Shown: positions 16,544 through 26,172, counted from the stretch's first letter. The stretch: DNA of 64,000 bases from Candidatus Competibacter denitrificans Run_A_D11 (GCF_001051235.1 NZ_CBTJ020000055.1:1-64000), one strand, 5' to 3'. Notes: a model not told the origin generated them from the sequence alone. Numbers and translations are program-made.

Positions 16544-17680
16544 TTAGGGCCGTACCGCGTGGATGATTCGACACAAGCGGGCGGCAGCGGCTTCAATCAG
16601 GGTTTGTCCCTCGCGCATCGCCTGTTCCAGTGTCATCGGCCTATCGCAGATACTCAGCAGCGCGTCGATGCCGTGGCTTAACAGCGTGTCGGTGCCCTCG
16701 CCCAGCGCACCGGAGAGGCAGAACACCGGTACGTTGAATTGCTTGGCGACTTTGGCGACACCGACCGGTGCTTTGCCGAATGCGGTCTGAAAATCGGTGC
16801 GGCCCTCGCCGGTGAGAACAAAGAACGCCGCTTGAACCACCTCAGCGAAATGCACGGCGTCCAGCACAATCTCGACGCCAGGCCGGAGCTGAGCCGGGGT
16901 GAAAAATAGCATGGCCGCGCCCAGGCCACCCGCCGCACCCGCGCCCGGTTGATCCGCCGCCTGCCGCCCGGTCGCTGCCGTCGCCAAAGCGGCAAAGTGG
17001 GCGAGGGCGGCATCCAGTTCGGCGACCATTGCCGGGGTTGCGCCCTTTTGCGGCCCGAACACCGCAGAAGCACCACACGGCCCACACAGCGGATTGTCCA
17101 CGTCGCAAGCGACTGTTATCTCGGTTTCCCACAAGCGTGGATCGAGACCATCCAGATGAATCTGCCTGAGGCGAGCCAGCGCCGCACCGCCGTAAGGCAA
17201 TTCCGCGCCATCCTCGCCGGTGAAGCGAACACCGAGCGCTTGGGCCATCCCAGCGCCGCCGTCGTTGGTGGCGCTGCCACCGATGCCGAGGATGATCTTG
17301 CGCAAACCAGCATCCAGCGCCGCTTTCAACAACTGGCCGGTGCCAAAGGTCGTTGTCAGGCGAGGATTGCGTTGGTCGGGGGACAGCAGAGGCAGGCCGG
17401 AAGCAGCGGCCATTTCGATCACGGCGGTCTGACCATCGCCGAGAATGCCCCATTGCGCGGTGACCGGATGGCCCAGCGGATCAATAACCTGAGTATGGCG
17501 GAATTGGCCGTTGGTGGCGGTGACCAGTGCTTCGACCGTGCCCTCGCCACCGTCGGAAATGGGTACTTTACACACCTCGGCGGTTGGGAATACCTGCCGA
17601 ATACCGCGTTCCATCGCCTGGGCAACTGCGACAGCGGAAACACTGCCTTTGTAGGAATCGGGAGCGGCGACGATACGCAA
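16544..17680 (-). CDS. Glycerate 2-kinase (GarK/GlxK family)
   Basis: The protein starts RIVAAPDSYKGSVSA, the family's N-terminus, and has ISDGGEGTVEAL, LGIGGSATNDGGAGMAQALG, GAAGGLGAAM and VLTGEGRTDFQTAFGKAPVGVA. These motifs identify glycerate kinase type 1, which makes 2-phosphoglycerate from D-glycerate and ATP at the end of glyoxylate/glycerate assimilation. A TTG at 17680 is preceded by GGAGGACGGAAAC at good spacing and gives the family-typical N-terminus. An ATG five codons upstream (17695) would place the ribosome site inside the gene, so I prefer the TTG. About 100 bases separate it from gabD upstream. Confidence 0.9.
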   Translation of the reverse strand: MRIVAAPDSYKGSVSAVAVAQAMERGIRQVFPTAEVCKVPISDGGEGTVEALVTATNGQFRHTQVIDPLGHPVTAQWGILGDGQTAVIEMAAASGLPLLSPDQRNPRLTTTFGTGQLLKAALDAGLRKIILGIGGSATNDGGAGMAQALGVRFTGEDGAELPYGGAALARLRQIHLDGLDPRLWETEITVACDVDNPLCGPCGASAVFGPQKGATPAMVAELDAALAHFAALATAATGRQAADQPGAGAAGGLGAAMLFFTPAQLRPGVEIVLDAVHFAEVVQAAFFVLTGEGRTDFQTAFGKAPVGVAKVAKQFNVPVFCLSGALGEGTDTLLSHGIDALLSICDRPMTLEQAMREGQTLIEAAAARLCRIIHAVRP

Positions 17681-17779
17681 GTTTCCGTCCTCCATAGCGA
17701 TATCTGAGTGAGCAACCCACGCCGAAAAAAAGCATGGCTACTTAAGGCTATGCAGGATATCGTCGTCTTGCAAGATGAT

Positions 17780-19228
17780 TCAAATACCGGCCATGTTGAT
17801 GTACTTGATCACCAGATAATCTTCAATGCCGTAGTGCGAACCCTCGCGGCCAATACCTGATTGCTTAACACCGCCGAAGGGTGCCACCTCGTTGGAGATG
17901 AGTCCGGTATTAACGCCAACCATGCCGTATTCCAGTCGTTCGGCTATCCGCCAAACCCGACCAAGATCACGCGCGTAGAAATAACTGGCAAGGCCGAATT
18001 CGGTGTCATTGGCCATCGCCACCACCTCGTCCTCCGTCTCGAAGCGGAACAGCGGGGCCAACGGGCCGAAGGTCTCCTCACGCGCGACCAGCATGTCGCG
18101 GCTCGCCCCGGCCAGTACGGTCGGCTCAAAGAACGAATGGCCCAGCGCGTGCCGTGTGCCGCCGGTCAGCACCGTAGCACCCTTCGCCTTGGCGTCGGCG
18201 ATATGCTCCTCGACCTTGCGTACTGCCTTCTCGTCGATCAACGGGCCGATCCGCACACCAGCAGCGCTACCGTCGCCCACTTGCAGCGTTTTCACCGCCG
18301 CAACCAGTTTTTCAGCAAAACTATCGTAGACCTTTGCCTGCACGTACAACCGATTGGCACAGACACAGGTCTGACCGGCATTGCGATATTTAGAAGCTAA
18401 TGCGCCTTCGACCGCCGCATCCAGATCGGCGTCATCAAAGACAATAAAGGGCGCATTGCCGCCCAATTCCATAGAGACCTTCTTGATGGTGGCGGCCGTT
18501 TGCGCCATTAACACCCGGCCAACTTCGGTGGAACCGGTGAAGGTAACCTTACGCACGAGGGGATTCGTGCATAGTTCGGTGCCAATCTCACCGGCCGTGC
18601 CAGTAACCACCGACAGTACGCCCGCTGGAATTCCCGCCCGTTCGGCCAGCACCGCCAGCGCCAGCGCGGATAGCGGCGTTTGTGAGGCAGGCTTGACGAT
18701 CATGGGGCAACCGGCTGCCAACGCCGGCCCGGCCTTACGGGCAATCATCGCCGCCGGAAAATTCCACGGGGTGATCGCGGCGCACACTCCGATGGGTTCT
18801 TTGATTACGACGATGCGTTGGTTGGCGACCGGCGCAGGAATGGTATCGCCATAGACCCGCTTGCCTTCTTCGCTAAACCATTCAATGAAGGAAGCGGCGT
18901 AAGCGATTTCGCCGCGTGACTCGGCCAGCGGCTTGCCCTGTTCGGCGGTCATGATCAGGGCTAAGTCTTCCTGATTGGCCATGATCAGTTCAAACCATTG
19001 GCGCAGTAACCCGGCGCGTTCCTTGGCGGTCTTGGCTCGCCAGCCCGGCCAGGCGCGGTGGGCAGCTTCGATGGCTTGGCGTGTTTCCACGTTGCCGAAT
19101 CGGGGTACGGTTCCAACAAGCTGGCCGTTGGCGGGGTTAGTCACGTCGATCTGGGCCGTGCCGTCGCGCCATTGGCCGTCAATGAAGCACTGGTGCCGTA
19201 AGAGTGAGGGGTCGTTAAGCTTCAGCAT
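17780..19228 (-). CDS. gabD: Succinate-semialdehyde dehydrogenase, NADP-dependent
   Basis: Starting at the ATG at 19228 (after GGAG with 9-nt spacing) the protein is 482 residues, exactly the length of E. coli GabD. A TTG five codons upstream is less likely. The aldehyde dehydrogenase motifs are MELGGNAPFIVF (general-base Glu) and GQTCVCANR (catalytic Cys, with the second Cys typical of GabD). TPWNFPAAMIARK and GYPYLSR-like C-terminal equivalents also fit; the C-terminus reads GGVKQSGIGREGSHYGIEDYLVIKY. It oxidises succinate semialdehyde to succinate. No gabT or gabP is nearby. Confidence 0.9.
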   Translation of the reverse strand: MLKLNDPSLLRHQCFIDGQWRDGTAQIDVTNPANGQLVGTVPRFGNVETRQAIEAAHRAWPGWRAKTAKERAGLLRQWFELIMANQEDLALIMTAEQGKPLAESRGEIAYAASFIEWFSEEGKRVYGDTIPAPVANQRIVVIKEPIGVCAAITPWNFPAAMIARKAGPALAAGCPMIVKPASQTPLSALALAVLAERAGIPAGVLSVVTGTAGEIGTELCTNPLVRKVTFTGSTEVGRVLMAQTAATIKKVSMELGGNAPFIVFDDADLDAAVEGALASKYRNAGQTCVCANRLYVQAKVYDSFAEKLVAAVKTLQVGDGSAAGVRIGPLIDEKAVRKVEEHIADAKAKGATVLTGGTRHALGHSFFEPTVLAGASRDMLVAREETFGPLAPLFRFETEDEVVAMANDTEFGLASYFYARDLGRVWRIAERLEYGMVGVNTGLISNEVAPFGGVKQSGIGREGSHYGIEDYLVIKYINMAGI

Positions 19229-19280
19229 CGTCGGAGACTCCAAGTCGAAAAAGAGATACGGATCGATTTAGCCGAAACTC

Positions 19281-19590
19281 TCAAATCATCTGCCGCGACA
19301 CGTCAGATAAGATATTGCGGCGCCTGTGATACAGCGCCTCTTTTGGTGTATCAATGCGGGGGATGGCGGCAAAAATTTTTACAGAGCCATCCGCAGCCGT
19401 TGCTTTGGCCGCCACATCCCGCTTATCCGTCAGACCATTCGCCAGTCAGGCCACCAGCCAGTCGATATCGAACAGGTCTTCGCCGGTGAAGCCAAGCGTA
19501 GCGGCACTTTCCCCGGCCTTGAACTGAAGCGACAGGATACCCACATTGCTCAGGTTCGAGCAATGTGGGCACCCGTCGCTTCCTGCCGGT
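19281..19590 (-). pseudogene. Decayed C-terminal fragment of an aconitase A
   Basis: On the minus strand one frame reads SNLSNVGILSLQFKAGES, AATLGFTGEDLFDIDWLVA, a stop, then LANGLTDKRDVAAKATAADG, SVKIFAAIPRIDTPKEALYH and finally SRQMI plus a stop. It aligns with the last 90 or so residues of the intact aconitase encoded at 41099-43864 ([45 protein letters not shown]). The first 800 residues are missing and one stop interrupts the frame. It fills most of the gap between gabD and the UrtA-like gene. It is the relic of a second aconitase gene or of a rearranged copy. Confidence 0.8.
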
Positions 19591-19608
19591 ATCGCCCATA
19601 CTCAATGT

Positions 19609-20892
19609 TTAGAACTGGTTGGGATCAATAGTCGGATTCGCCCAGCCATTATTCCACTGGGTATAGAATTCCTGTACCTTTTGGTCCCACTGATCGACCG
19701 TGCGTGAAGCCAGGTAGGGTATGGGCCGAACCGGATCGGAAGATGCCCAGACGATTGAAAATTGACCATCATCACGTACTTGCCCAATACGAACTGTCTT
19801 CCACGTATGGTTATTATGCGGATCGACCATCACTTGACCTTGCGGGGCATTGAATATCTGTTGCTTCACCGCTTGACGGATCGCGCCCACATCGGGGCTA
19901 CCGGCTTTCTCAACCGCCTGCGCCCACAGATAAACCCCGGTGTAAGCCGCTTCGATGGGATCGTTTACAACTTGGTCCTGACCATATCTAGCCTTAAAGC
20001 GCCGCACGAAATCCTCGTTGGCAACGCTATCAATACTCTGGAAATAACTCCAGGTCGCGTAATGGCCGGCAAGCAGTTTTGAACCCATGGCGTTGATTTC
20101 AGATTCGCCGATACTGAACGACATGACCGGTGCGCGTACGTTTTTCATCTTTAAGTCATTGAAGAAGGGCACGTTGCTAGCACCATTGAGGGTATTGAGG
20201 ATCACATCAGGCTTTTTGGCAAGGATGTCGGCTATCACAGCGTCCGTATCACCGCTACCGAGTAGCAAGAAGTTTTCGCCCACCACCTCACCACCGAGCG
20301 CCTGGATTTGGGTTTTGAAGATCTCGTGGGCCATGCGGGGGAAAATATAATCAGACCCGATCAGGTAGAAACGTTTCCCCAAATTATCGAAGCTCCACTG
20401 CACGGCAGGTGTCAGTTGCTGGTTGGGTGTGCTTCCGGTGTAGACGATGTTAGGCGAGGCTTCGAAGCCTTCGTATTGCACCGGATAAAACAATAGATGC
20501 TGGTGCTTCTCAAAGATCGGCTTGACCGTTTTACGACTGGCAGAGGTCCAGCAGCCAAACACGGTGGCAACTTTCTCGTCAGAGATCAACCGCTCAGCCT
20601 CCCGCCCGAAGGTTGGCCAATCAGAAGCGCCGTCTGCCACAACTGGCTGAACTTGACGGCCGAGGACGCCACCCCGTTGATTGATTTCCTCAATCGCCAT
20701 CAACGTGGCATTGGCGACGGCCTTTTCACTAAAACCCATGGTGCCGGTCAGCGAATGGAGTACGCCGATTTTGATCGGGGATTGGTTTTTGGCGACTGCA
20801 TCGCGGGTTAGCGGAGCTTGCAGAGCATAGAAGGCACCCAGGGCCATGGCGAGACCGGCGGCAGCATAAACCATTGATTTGCGAATTTTCAT
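19609..20892 (-). CDS. UrtA-like periplasmic substrate-binding protein
   Basis: The 427-residue protein has an N-terminal signal/anchor (YAAAGLAMALGAFYALQAP) and a type I periplasmic-binding fold of the UrtA/AmiC/FmdD group. Visible parts are IKIGVLHSLTGTMGFSE, GCWTSASRKTVKPIFEKH, LLFYPVQYEGFE and GHYATWSYFQSI. UrtA proteins bind urea or short amides for ABC uptake. No permease or ATPase gene is nearby. The gene is last of an apparent operon with a sensor kinase (20-base gap) and a double-REC regulator, so it may present the ligand to the kinase, as AmiC-like sensors do. Ligand identity cannot be read from the sequence. Confidence 0.85.
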   Translation of the reverse strand: MKIRKSMVYAAAGLAMALGAFYALQAPLTRDAVAKNQSPIKIGVLHSLTGTMGFSEKAVANATLMAIEEINQRGGVLGRQVQPVVADGASDWPTFGREAERLISDEKVATVFGCWTSASRKTVKPIFEKHQHLLFYPVQYEGFEASPNIVYTGSTPNQQLTPAVQWSFDNLGKRFYLIGSDYIFPRMAHEIFKTQIQALGGEVVGENFLLLGSGDTDAVIADILAKKPDVILNTLNGASNVPFFNDLKMKNVRAPVMSFSIGESEINAMGSKLLAGHYATWSYFQSIDSVANEDFVRRFKARYGQDQVVNDPIEAAYTGVYLWAQAVEKAGSPDVGAIRQAVKQQIFNAPQGQVMVDPHNNHTWKTVRIGQVRDDGQFSIVWASSDPVRPIPYLASRTVDQWDQKVQEFYTQWNNGWANPTIDPNQF

Positions 20893-20912
20893 TTTATAAT
20901 CTCCCGTTCAGA

Positions 20913-22748
20913 TTAGGCCGCTTTGGAAAGCGTTTGCTGGACCGGCAAGATGATGGTGAAGGTCGTACCAACACCCTCGGTGCTGTCGATCAGGATTTCA
21001 CCATTATGCTGGCGGATGATCTTCTCGGAGATGGAAAGCCCAAGACCGGTACCCTTGCCCACATCCTTGGTGGTGAAAAAGGGTTGGAAAATCTTCTTCC
21101 TCACCTCTGCCGACATACCCCGGCCATTGTCTTGGATAGAGATGCTCACCTTATCGCCATGGGCACGAGTGCTGATAACAATTTCGCCAAAGCCCTCAAT
21201 AGCCTGACCGGCGTTAACAATGATGTTGAGCAACACCTGGTTGATTTGCCCTGAAGCGCAGCTCACCAGCGGTAATTGGCCGTAGTCCTTGATAACCTTG
21301 GCGCTATGCTTGATCCGGTTATGGGCAATGTTAAGGGTGCTGTCGATGCAACGGTGCAAATCGACATCATCGAAGTTCAGTCGGTCCATGCGGCTAAAAT
21401 CTTTTAGGCTCACCACGATTTCCGAGATGCGCTCAATACCTTCGGCACTCTCGACCACCATGCTCGATAGATCCTCAAAGGTGCCATTGTTATAGAGTGC
21501 CAACGGGTCAGCGTCGGCAGGTGCTCCATCCACAGCCGCGTGTTGGCTGTAGGCAGCTTGCAAATCGACAAATTGCTCTTTCATCATTTCCAGATTACAG
21601 CGGATAAAACCGAGTGGTGTGTTGATCTCATGCGCCACACCAGCCACCATTTCGCCCAGCGAGGATAATTTTTCAGCTTGAATCAACATCAGTTCTGATT
21701 CACGGACTTTCTCATGCGCGTCTTTCAGTTCAGCGGTGCGCTTATGCACGACTTTTTCGATACGGGCGCTGTGGGTTAGGCTGGCAGCGAAGGCCACCAA
21801 GATTCCGGTGACTGCCAGACCAATGACCAATACCACCCAGGCGCTTTTTGGGGTTTCCTTACCGTATACCGCATAAGGGGCGACGAACCGCAGCCGCCAG
21901 GATGCGCCACCCGCTGTGACATCAGTCACATGAGCGAGCGAACCAGCACCCTCCACCTTGGCAATACGCCGCGCATAAAGCTCACCGGCACTGTCGGCTG
22001 CTGTGTCGATCAAGGTCTGTTCGGTATACGTGTCGTAAAGATTGGCGCGTTGTAGACCCACTTCAATGACGGCAGCGATATCGACTACGCCGACCACAAA
22101 ACCGGCCAAATTCTCCGCACGTTGTTGGCGAGTCGCTTGCTGGCTTGAGGTGTAGACTGGCGCAAGCGCAATGACCTGCTTCTGCTCCCCAAGGCTAGAC
22201 AGGGCAGGCCGGCCGTGGTTGATAATCTCACTCATCGTGCGTTGGACCGATGGCACAAGCGTCAAATCCTGCCCTACAGTCAGATCATCCGTGCGCGCCC
22301 CGTAAAACGGGCTATGGAAAACCGAGTTAACCCGGAACTGACCACTATGATCGTTCGGCAGCCATGCTGCGGAACTCAACACGTACTGGCTATTCAACAG
22401 TTGCTTAATGTTGCTGCGCAATATCGTGCTGGCGTCTTCGCCAATGACACTGGTGGTGGCCCGTTGGTTGTCCGTGATGGACGATTTCATGGCCGACAAG
22501 GTGCCGTCCAGATAGGATTTAATAGCATCGGCCTGCTGCAAGGAACGTGTTTCAAATGCTTGTTCAGCCCGAGCCTTCTCCTTGTGGATTTCCTGGTAAA
22601 AACCCCAGATTGAGCCGCCGATGCCTATCGCGATCAGCAAGCCAAGCAGCCAACCGCGCACGATGCGTTCCCAGTTTAGGGCAGATGATTTCTCAAAAAT
22701 GGAGGCGTCTACGGGAGTAGGCAACGCCATAGTGGTTGTCGATGTCAT
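20913..22748 (-). CDS. CHASE-type sensor histidine kinase
   Basis: The 611-residue membrane kinase has one transmembrane helix at about 30-50 (LLGLLIAIGIGGSIWGF) and a periplasmic region of about 250 residues resembling CHASE domains (PFYGARTDD, IALAPVYTSS). A second helix follows (WVVLVIGLAVTGILVAFAA, near 305-325), then a coiled linker, HisKA with phospho-His in GVAHEINTPLGF, and HATPase with NIIVNAGQAI, DNGRGM and GKGTGLGLSI. No receiver is attached. The periplasmic face could contact the UrtA-like protein encoded 20 bases downstream; the double-REC protein 29 bases upstream is the likely partner regulator. Confidence 0.88.
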   Translation of the reverse strand: MTSTTTMALPTPVDASIFEKSSALNWERIVRGWLLGLLIAIGIGGSIWGFYQEIHKEKARAEQAFETRSLQQADAIKSYLDGTLSAMKSSITDNQRATTSVIGEDASTILRSNIKQLLNSQYVLSSAAWLPNDHSGQFRVNSVFHSPFYGARTDDLTVGQDLTLVPSVQRTMSEIINHGRPALSSLGEQKQVIALAPVYTSSQQATRQQRAENLAGFVVGVVDIAAVIEVGLQRANLYDTYTEQTLIDTAADSAGELYARRIAKVEGAGSLAHVTDVTAGGASWRLRFVAPYAVYGKETPKSAWVVLVIGLAVTGILVAFAASLTHSARIEKVVHKRTAELKDAHEKVRESELMLIQAEKLSSLGEMVAGVAHEINTPLGFIRCNLEMMKEQFVDLQAAYSQHAAVDGAPADADPLALYNNGTFEDLSSMVVESAEGIERISEIVVSLKDFSRMDRLNFDDVDLHRCIDSTLNIAHNRIKHSAKVIKDYGQLPLVSCASGQINQVLLNIIVNAGQAIEGFGEIVISTRAHGDKVSISIQDNGRGMSAEVRKKIFQPFFTTKDVGKGTGLGLSISEKIIRQHNGEILIDSTEGVGTTFTIILPVQQTLSKAA

Positions 22749-22777
22749 GATAGTTACCTCGTGTTCGCTATAGCTGA

Positions 22778-23782
22778 TTACCGAACGAGCCAGCCAAACA
22801 GGGCGCGAACTTTAGCTTTCAGACGGGCACCAAGACCGCCCATGCGCTTGAACATGGCACCCTCGGTGTCAAGCCCGCTCACATCGACCTGGTAGCGTTT
22901 CGCTTCGCTGGCCTTACTCTTTAGCGTGTTGTGCTTATCCAGCGCTTTTTGGATTGATCCCATCAAGACAGGCCGTGACGGTGGCTTGATCATGAAGCGG
23001 AATATCTGGCATTGGTTAATGAGTTGCCGTAGCAGCTCACTATCCCCAAGCGAAGTCAGGGCAATGGTGACGATGTACGGATAGTGGTATTTCAACGCGG
23101 CGACCATCTCGGCCACCGGCTCGCGGTTGGCCTTGACATCGGTGATGAGAATGCCGATCGCTGGGTTGTCTTCCAGGAGAGTGAAGGCTTTGTCGATGGT
23201 ATTGGCGTAATGAACCCGGCCGGGGCTGTCGTAAGCCTTGGAGATCAGCTCGAATGTTGCTTTGTCATCGTCCACCACCAATAAATCGACAGCGGATTCA
23301 ATGGCGTTGACCAGCGCCGTACTGGGAAGATCGCTACGCCCGGAGTTGGGATCAGCGGCTCGCTCAGCAACGAAATGGGTGCCCTCGACCAAGCTTTCAC
23401 GGGCGATATCGGCTGCGTAACCGACGATTTCCTTTAATTCCTTGTTGTTCCAAGGCTTGAGAATGTAGCGAAAGATTTCCCCATCGTTGATCGAATCGAC
23501 CAGGGCGCTCATATCGGAATATCCGGTAAGCAAGATGCGCATGGTCGCCGGCGAGATCTCCTTGATCACAGCCAGCGCTTCGACACCAATCATTTCCGGC
23601 ATCCGTTGGTCGCAGACCACGACATGGATTTGGTTTTTGCTGACGATATCAATCGCCTCCAGGCCACTGGAAGCAGTAAACACGTTGTAGAGGGATGAAA
23701 ATAACCGTTGCAGTGAACGCAAAATGAACGGTTCATCATCAACGAATAGGATGTTGGTAGGGGTGGTGGCTAGGGCTGTCAT
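22778..23782 (-). CDS. Double-receiver response regulator without a classical output domain
   Basis: In this 334-residue protein the first REC domain (10-125) has FVDDEP, phospho-acceptor Asp58 (VCDQRMPEM), TGYSD and Lys109 (LKPW); it is of the RpfG-like type. The second REC domain (165-290) has VVDDD, Asp215 (LITDVKANR) and a KPPSRP lysine. A basic tail of 40 residues follows (RMGGLGARLKAKVRALFGW). No DNA-binding or enzymatic output domain is visible, so it may act as a phospho-relay or through protein contacts. It is the first gene of the regulator-kinase-binding-protein unit; GGAGAA precedes its ATG. Confidence 0.85.
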   Translation of the reverse strand: MTALATTPTNILFVDDEPFILRSLQRLFSSLYNVFTASSGLEAIDIVSKNQIHVVVCDQRMPEMIGVEALAVIKEISPATMRILLTGYSDMSALVDSINDGEIFRYILKPWNNKELKEIVGYAADIARESLVEGTHFVAERAADPNSGRSDLPSTALVNAIESAVDLLVVDDDKATFELISKAYDSPGRVHYANTIDKAFTLLEDNPAIGILITDVKANREPVAEMVAALKYHYPYIVTIALTSLGDSELLRQLINQCQIFRFMIKPPSRPVLMGSIQKALDKHNTLKSKASEAKRYQVDVSGLDTEGAMFKRMGGLGARLKAKVRALFGWLVR

Positions 23783-23803
23783 GGGCGTTAGTTCTCCGAG
23801 ACG

Positions 23804-24067
23804 CTATATTCGAGGATATTTAACCGTATGTGTTGGTAGGCCTTGCACTTTCTTAGAACCGGGTCTTTCAAGACTTGCGTGATCGCGGTTCAGCAGTTTT
23901 TGCAATGCAATATAACTAATAAATGACATTGGGCTGCTGAGCAGCAGATAGCAATTGTCATACCATGATTCAATTTCTTCATTGTGAATTCGGTTATCGA
24001 TAGAGCCAAGCCGATCACACTCTACGGCTTTGATGAGCGATTCGCTGACCGATTCTCTGAAAGCCAC
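23804..24067 (-). CDS. Small hypothetical protein upstream of the double-REC gene
   Basis: An 87-codon frame starts at a GTG (24067) preceded by AAAGG at 7-nt spacing and ends 21 bases before the regulator gene. I do not recognise the product. It begins acidic and helical (RESVSESLIKAVECDRLGS), has a hydrophobic middle (YLLLSSPMSFISYIALQKLL) and a basic tail. Its position and ribosome site make it a plausible first gene of the signalling operon. The base composition drifts toward the AT-rich gap behind it, and it could be a chance frame. Confidence 0.4.
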   Translation of the reverse strand: MAFRESVSESLIKAVECDRLGSIDNRIHNEEIESWYDNCYLLLSSPMSFISYIALQKLLNRDHASLERPGSKKVQGLPTHTVKYPRI

Positions 24068-24686
24068 CTAATAGACCTTTTAGCCACTTCCTTCTTATTA
24101 ATTTTTTATTATTAATACCTTATATAAATATTCTACCATTTAGATTGAGTGTTTTTTCTTCGTGGATCGTCGATGGTAGGCTTTTGTTGTCCGCCAAATT
24201 CTTCCAACTCACCAGTCTTCTAGGGCAATCAGCCTATAAATATTTTTATGACATTCGTATAAAAAATTAAATTAAATAGAGATTAATTTAATTTTTTAGG
24301 TCATTTATAGTACAAATTAATAGTCTTTAAAAAGTAACAAATGTGACAATTTAGGAAAATAAGAACTTTTTTGGACAAAAAATGCCAGATAACATGCTAA
24401 ATAATGTCTTAATATGGCCTTATTAGTCAGCTTTGGCCAAATAGGTGGTAAGTAGCGTCAGCAGGCTTGGAGAAATGCGAAAAATTGTTATTTGAAGCCC
24501 ACACGCCAGGCGAGAAAATTTCAGCGAATGGGAAAACGCGGACTTGTTGTGTCAAACAAGTTGGAGGGTATCAGTGCATTGGAAATCACCGCACTGCGGT
24601 ATCGGCCGGTAGCTCCGTCAGAAGCTTTTTATAGCGGTATCGGCGCAACGTGCCACTAACCACCTGATAGCTAGCCAGATATTGGC
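24068..24686. other. AT-rich intergenic region
   Basis: The 24080-24420 stretch is strikingly AT-rich compared with the rest of the window, with long runs such as TTAATTTTTTATTATTAA and TAAATTAAATAG. It probably holds the promoter(s) of the signalling operon on the minus strand. From 24420 to 24686 composition returns to normal but I see no convincing gene; TATCGGC-containing short repeats occur around 24599-24645, next to the moaA 3' end. No RNA gene was recognised. Confidence 0.5.
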
Positions 24687-25742
24687 TCAGCCGCCGGTAT
24701 GATTCATGTGGCGCAGGATGACCGGTTGGCCATCGAGTTGAAAATCGTGACCGCGAGGCTTGAGCGCCATCGCTGAGATAATTGCTTGTTTCAACCGTTC
24801 CTGATCGCCGGGATACGCGCGCAAGGTGTGCTTCAAATCGACCGAATTTTCCTGTCCCAGACAGAGCAATAATCGGCCTTCGGCGGACACCCGCACCCGA
24901 TTGCAGTCGCCGCAAAAATTGTGGCTGTGGGGCGAAATGAACCCAATCCGACTATTAGTAGCGGGAATGCGGTAATACCGCGCCGGCCCGCCAGTGGTTT
25001 CCGTGGTCGGAATCAATTCAAAAACTTGCGCGAGATCAGCATGGATTTCATCGCTGGAATAATACGCCTCAGCCCGGTCATGATCGCCAATCTCGCCCAG
25101 CGGCATTTCCTCGATAAAGCTGATGTCCAAGCCGTTATCGAGCGCAAATTGCACCAGATCGACCACTTCATCGTGGTTGCGATGCTTTAATATCACCGTG
25201 TTGAGCTTGATGCGCTGAAAGCCAGCGGCTTGTGCGCCCTGGATACCGCGCAAAACGGTTTTTAAGTCCCCATTGCGGGTGATACGCCGAAACCGTGCCG
25301 GGTCCAAGCTATCCAGACTGATGTTCAGCCGCGCCACCCCGGCAGCCTTGAGATCGACGGCCAGGCGCTCCAGTTGCGAGCCGTTGGTGGTCAGCACCAA
25401 TTCCGCCAAACCACGCTCCCGCAACCGGCCCAGTTGCTGGAACAGCCACAGCACGTTGTGTCGCACCAGCGGCTCGCCACCGGTGATGCGGATTTTACGC
25501 ACACCCAATTCCACGAACGCCTGACCCAGTGCTGTCAGTTCTTCCAAGGTCAGAATTTGTGCGCGCGGCAGGAATTTCATCTGCTCGCTCATACAGTAGA
25601 CGCAGCGAAAATCGCAGCGATCCGTCACTGAAAACCGCACGTAGTCGATCCGACGGCCGAAACCGTCGATCAAGGTAGGTGCAGAACCTGCGTTTTCAGT
25701 ATCGTTTGGCGTAGAAAGAGTCACGGTTTGCTGAGCAATCAA
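24687..25742 (-). CDS. moaA: GTP 3',8-cyclase (molybdenum cofactor biosynthesis)
   Basis: This radical SAM enzyme carries the first cluster in CDFRCVYCM (CX3CX2C) and the second in [13 protein letters not shown] followed by RLLLC. It ends in the Gly-Gly tail (NHTGG) that MoaA needs for catalysis. It converts GTP to 3',8-cH2GTP, the first step of molybdopterin synthesis. The frame is open to 25811, but that extra part overlaps the end of an FMN-reductase remnant on the same strand. I therefore prefer a TTG at 25742 (after GAAGAA), giving 351 residues; the exact start is uncertain. No moaBCDE genes are in the window. Confidence 0.9.
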   Translation of the reverse strand: MIAQQTVTLSTPNDTENAGSAPTLIDGFGRRIDYVRFSVTDRCDFRCVYCMSEQMKFLPRAQILTLEELTALGQAFVELGVRKIRITGGEPLVRHNVLWLFQQLGRLRERGLAELVLTTNGSQLERLAVDLKAAGVARLNISLDSLDPARFRRITRNGDLKTVLRGIQGAQAAGFQRIKLNTVILKHRNHDEVVDLVQFALDNGLDISFIEEMPLGEIGDHDRAEAYYSSDEIHADLAQVFELIPTTETTGGPARYYRIPATNSRIGFISPHSHNFCGDCNRVRVSAEGRLLLCLGQENSVDLKHTLRAYPGDQERLKQAIISAMALKPRGHDFQLDGQPVILRHMNHTGG

Positions 25743-25765
25743 CGGTTCTTCACTGATTTTGCAAC

Positions 25766-25981
25766 TTAACCGGCGTGTTTTTTGACCCAGGCGACGTACT
25801 GATTCATCCAATCTTGCAGGAACTTGCGGCTGCCCTCGCCGATGTTGCCCGCATCGTCAAACAGTCCGTCCTTGGCTTGGATAAACGTTTCCGGCTGGCC
25901 CAGTGTCGGCATGTTCAGATAAGCCAGGATATTACGCAAGTGCTGCTGCGCCAAAGCGGTACCGATGGCCCCGACTGACAA
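25766..25981 (-). pseudogene. 5'-truncated NADPH-dependent FMN/quinone reductase
   Basis: The 71 visible residues, SVGAIGTALAQQHLRNILAY, then LNMPTLGQPETFIQAKDGLF and [20 protein letters not shown], are the C-terminal 40 percent of the NADPH-dependent FMN reductase (ChrR/azoreductase-like) family. The flavin-binding N-terminus (about 110 residues) is missing. Upstream codons in the same frame (PLHR) do not match the family, so the gene was cut at about 25980. No start codon with a ribosome site remains. Confidence 0.7.
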
Positions 25982-26119
25982 ACGATGGAGCGGCGGATGG
26001 ACAGTGGTCTCCCGATTGAGCGGAAAGGAGTGAAATTGAATCGGTCAGCCCATAGAAGAATCCGATCTTTTCAAACCCCACTCGAAACTGCCTCTAAAAT
26101 CACGCTAGAAGCTCATAAA

Positions 26120-26172
26120 AGCGTTTTTACGGATTTTCCATACCCAAGAGGCGGGTCACCGTAAAAATCGCT
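26120..26172 (-). terminator. Possible terminator of the bufferin/sigma operon
   Basis: AGCGTTTTTACGG (26120-26132) is complementary, apart from one bulged base, to CCGTAAAAATCGCT (26159-26172), which touches the anti-sigma stop codon. The loop is 26 bases. On the minus strand the stem is followed by TTTTATG, so termination would be modest. Confidence 0.4.

Noticed and set aside
26030..26161. Short plus-strand TTG frame after GGAAAGGAG, convergent with the anti-sigma gene
   Set aside because: It has a fair ribosome site, but only about 42 codons, no recognisable product, and it runs through the terminator-like stem.
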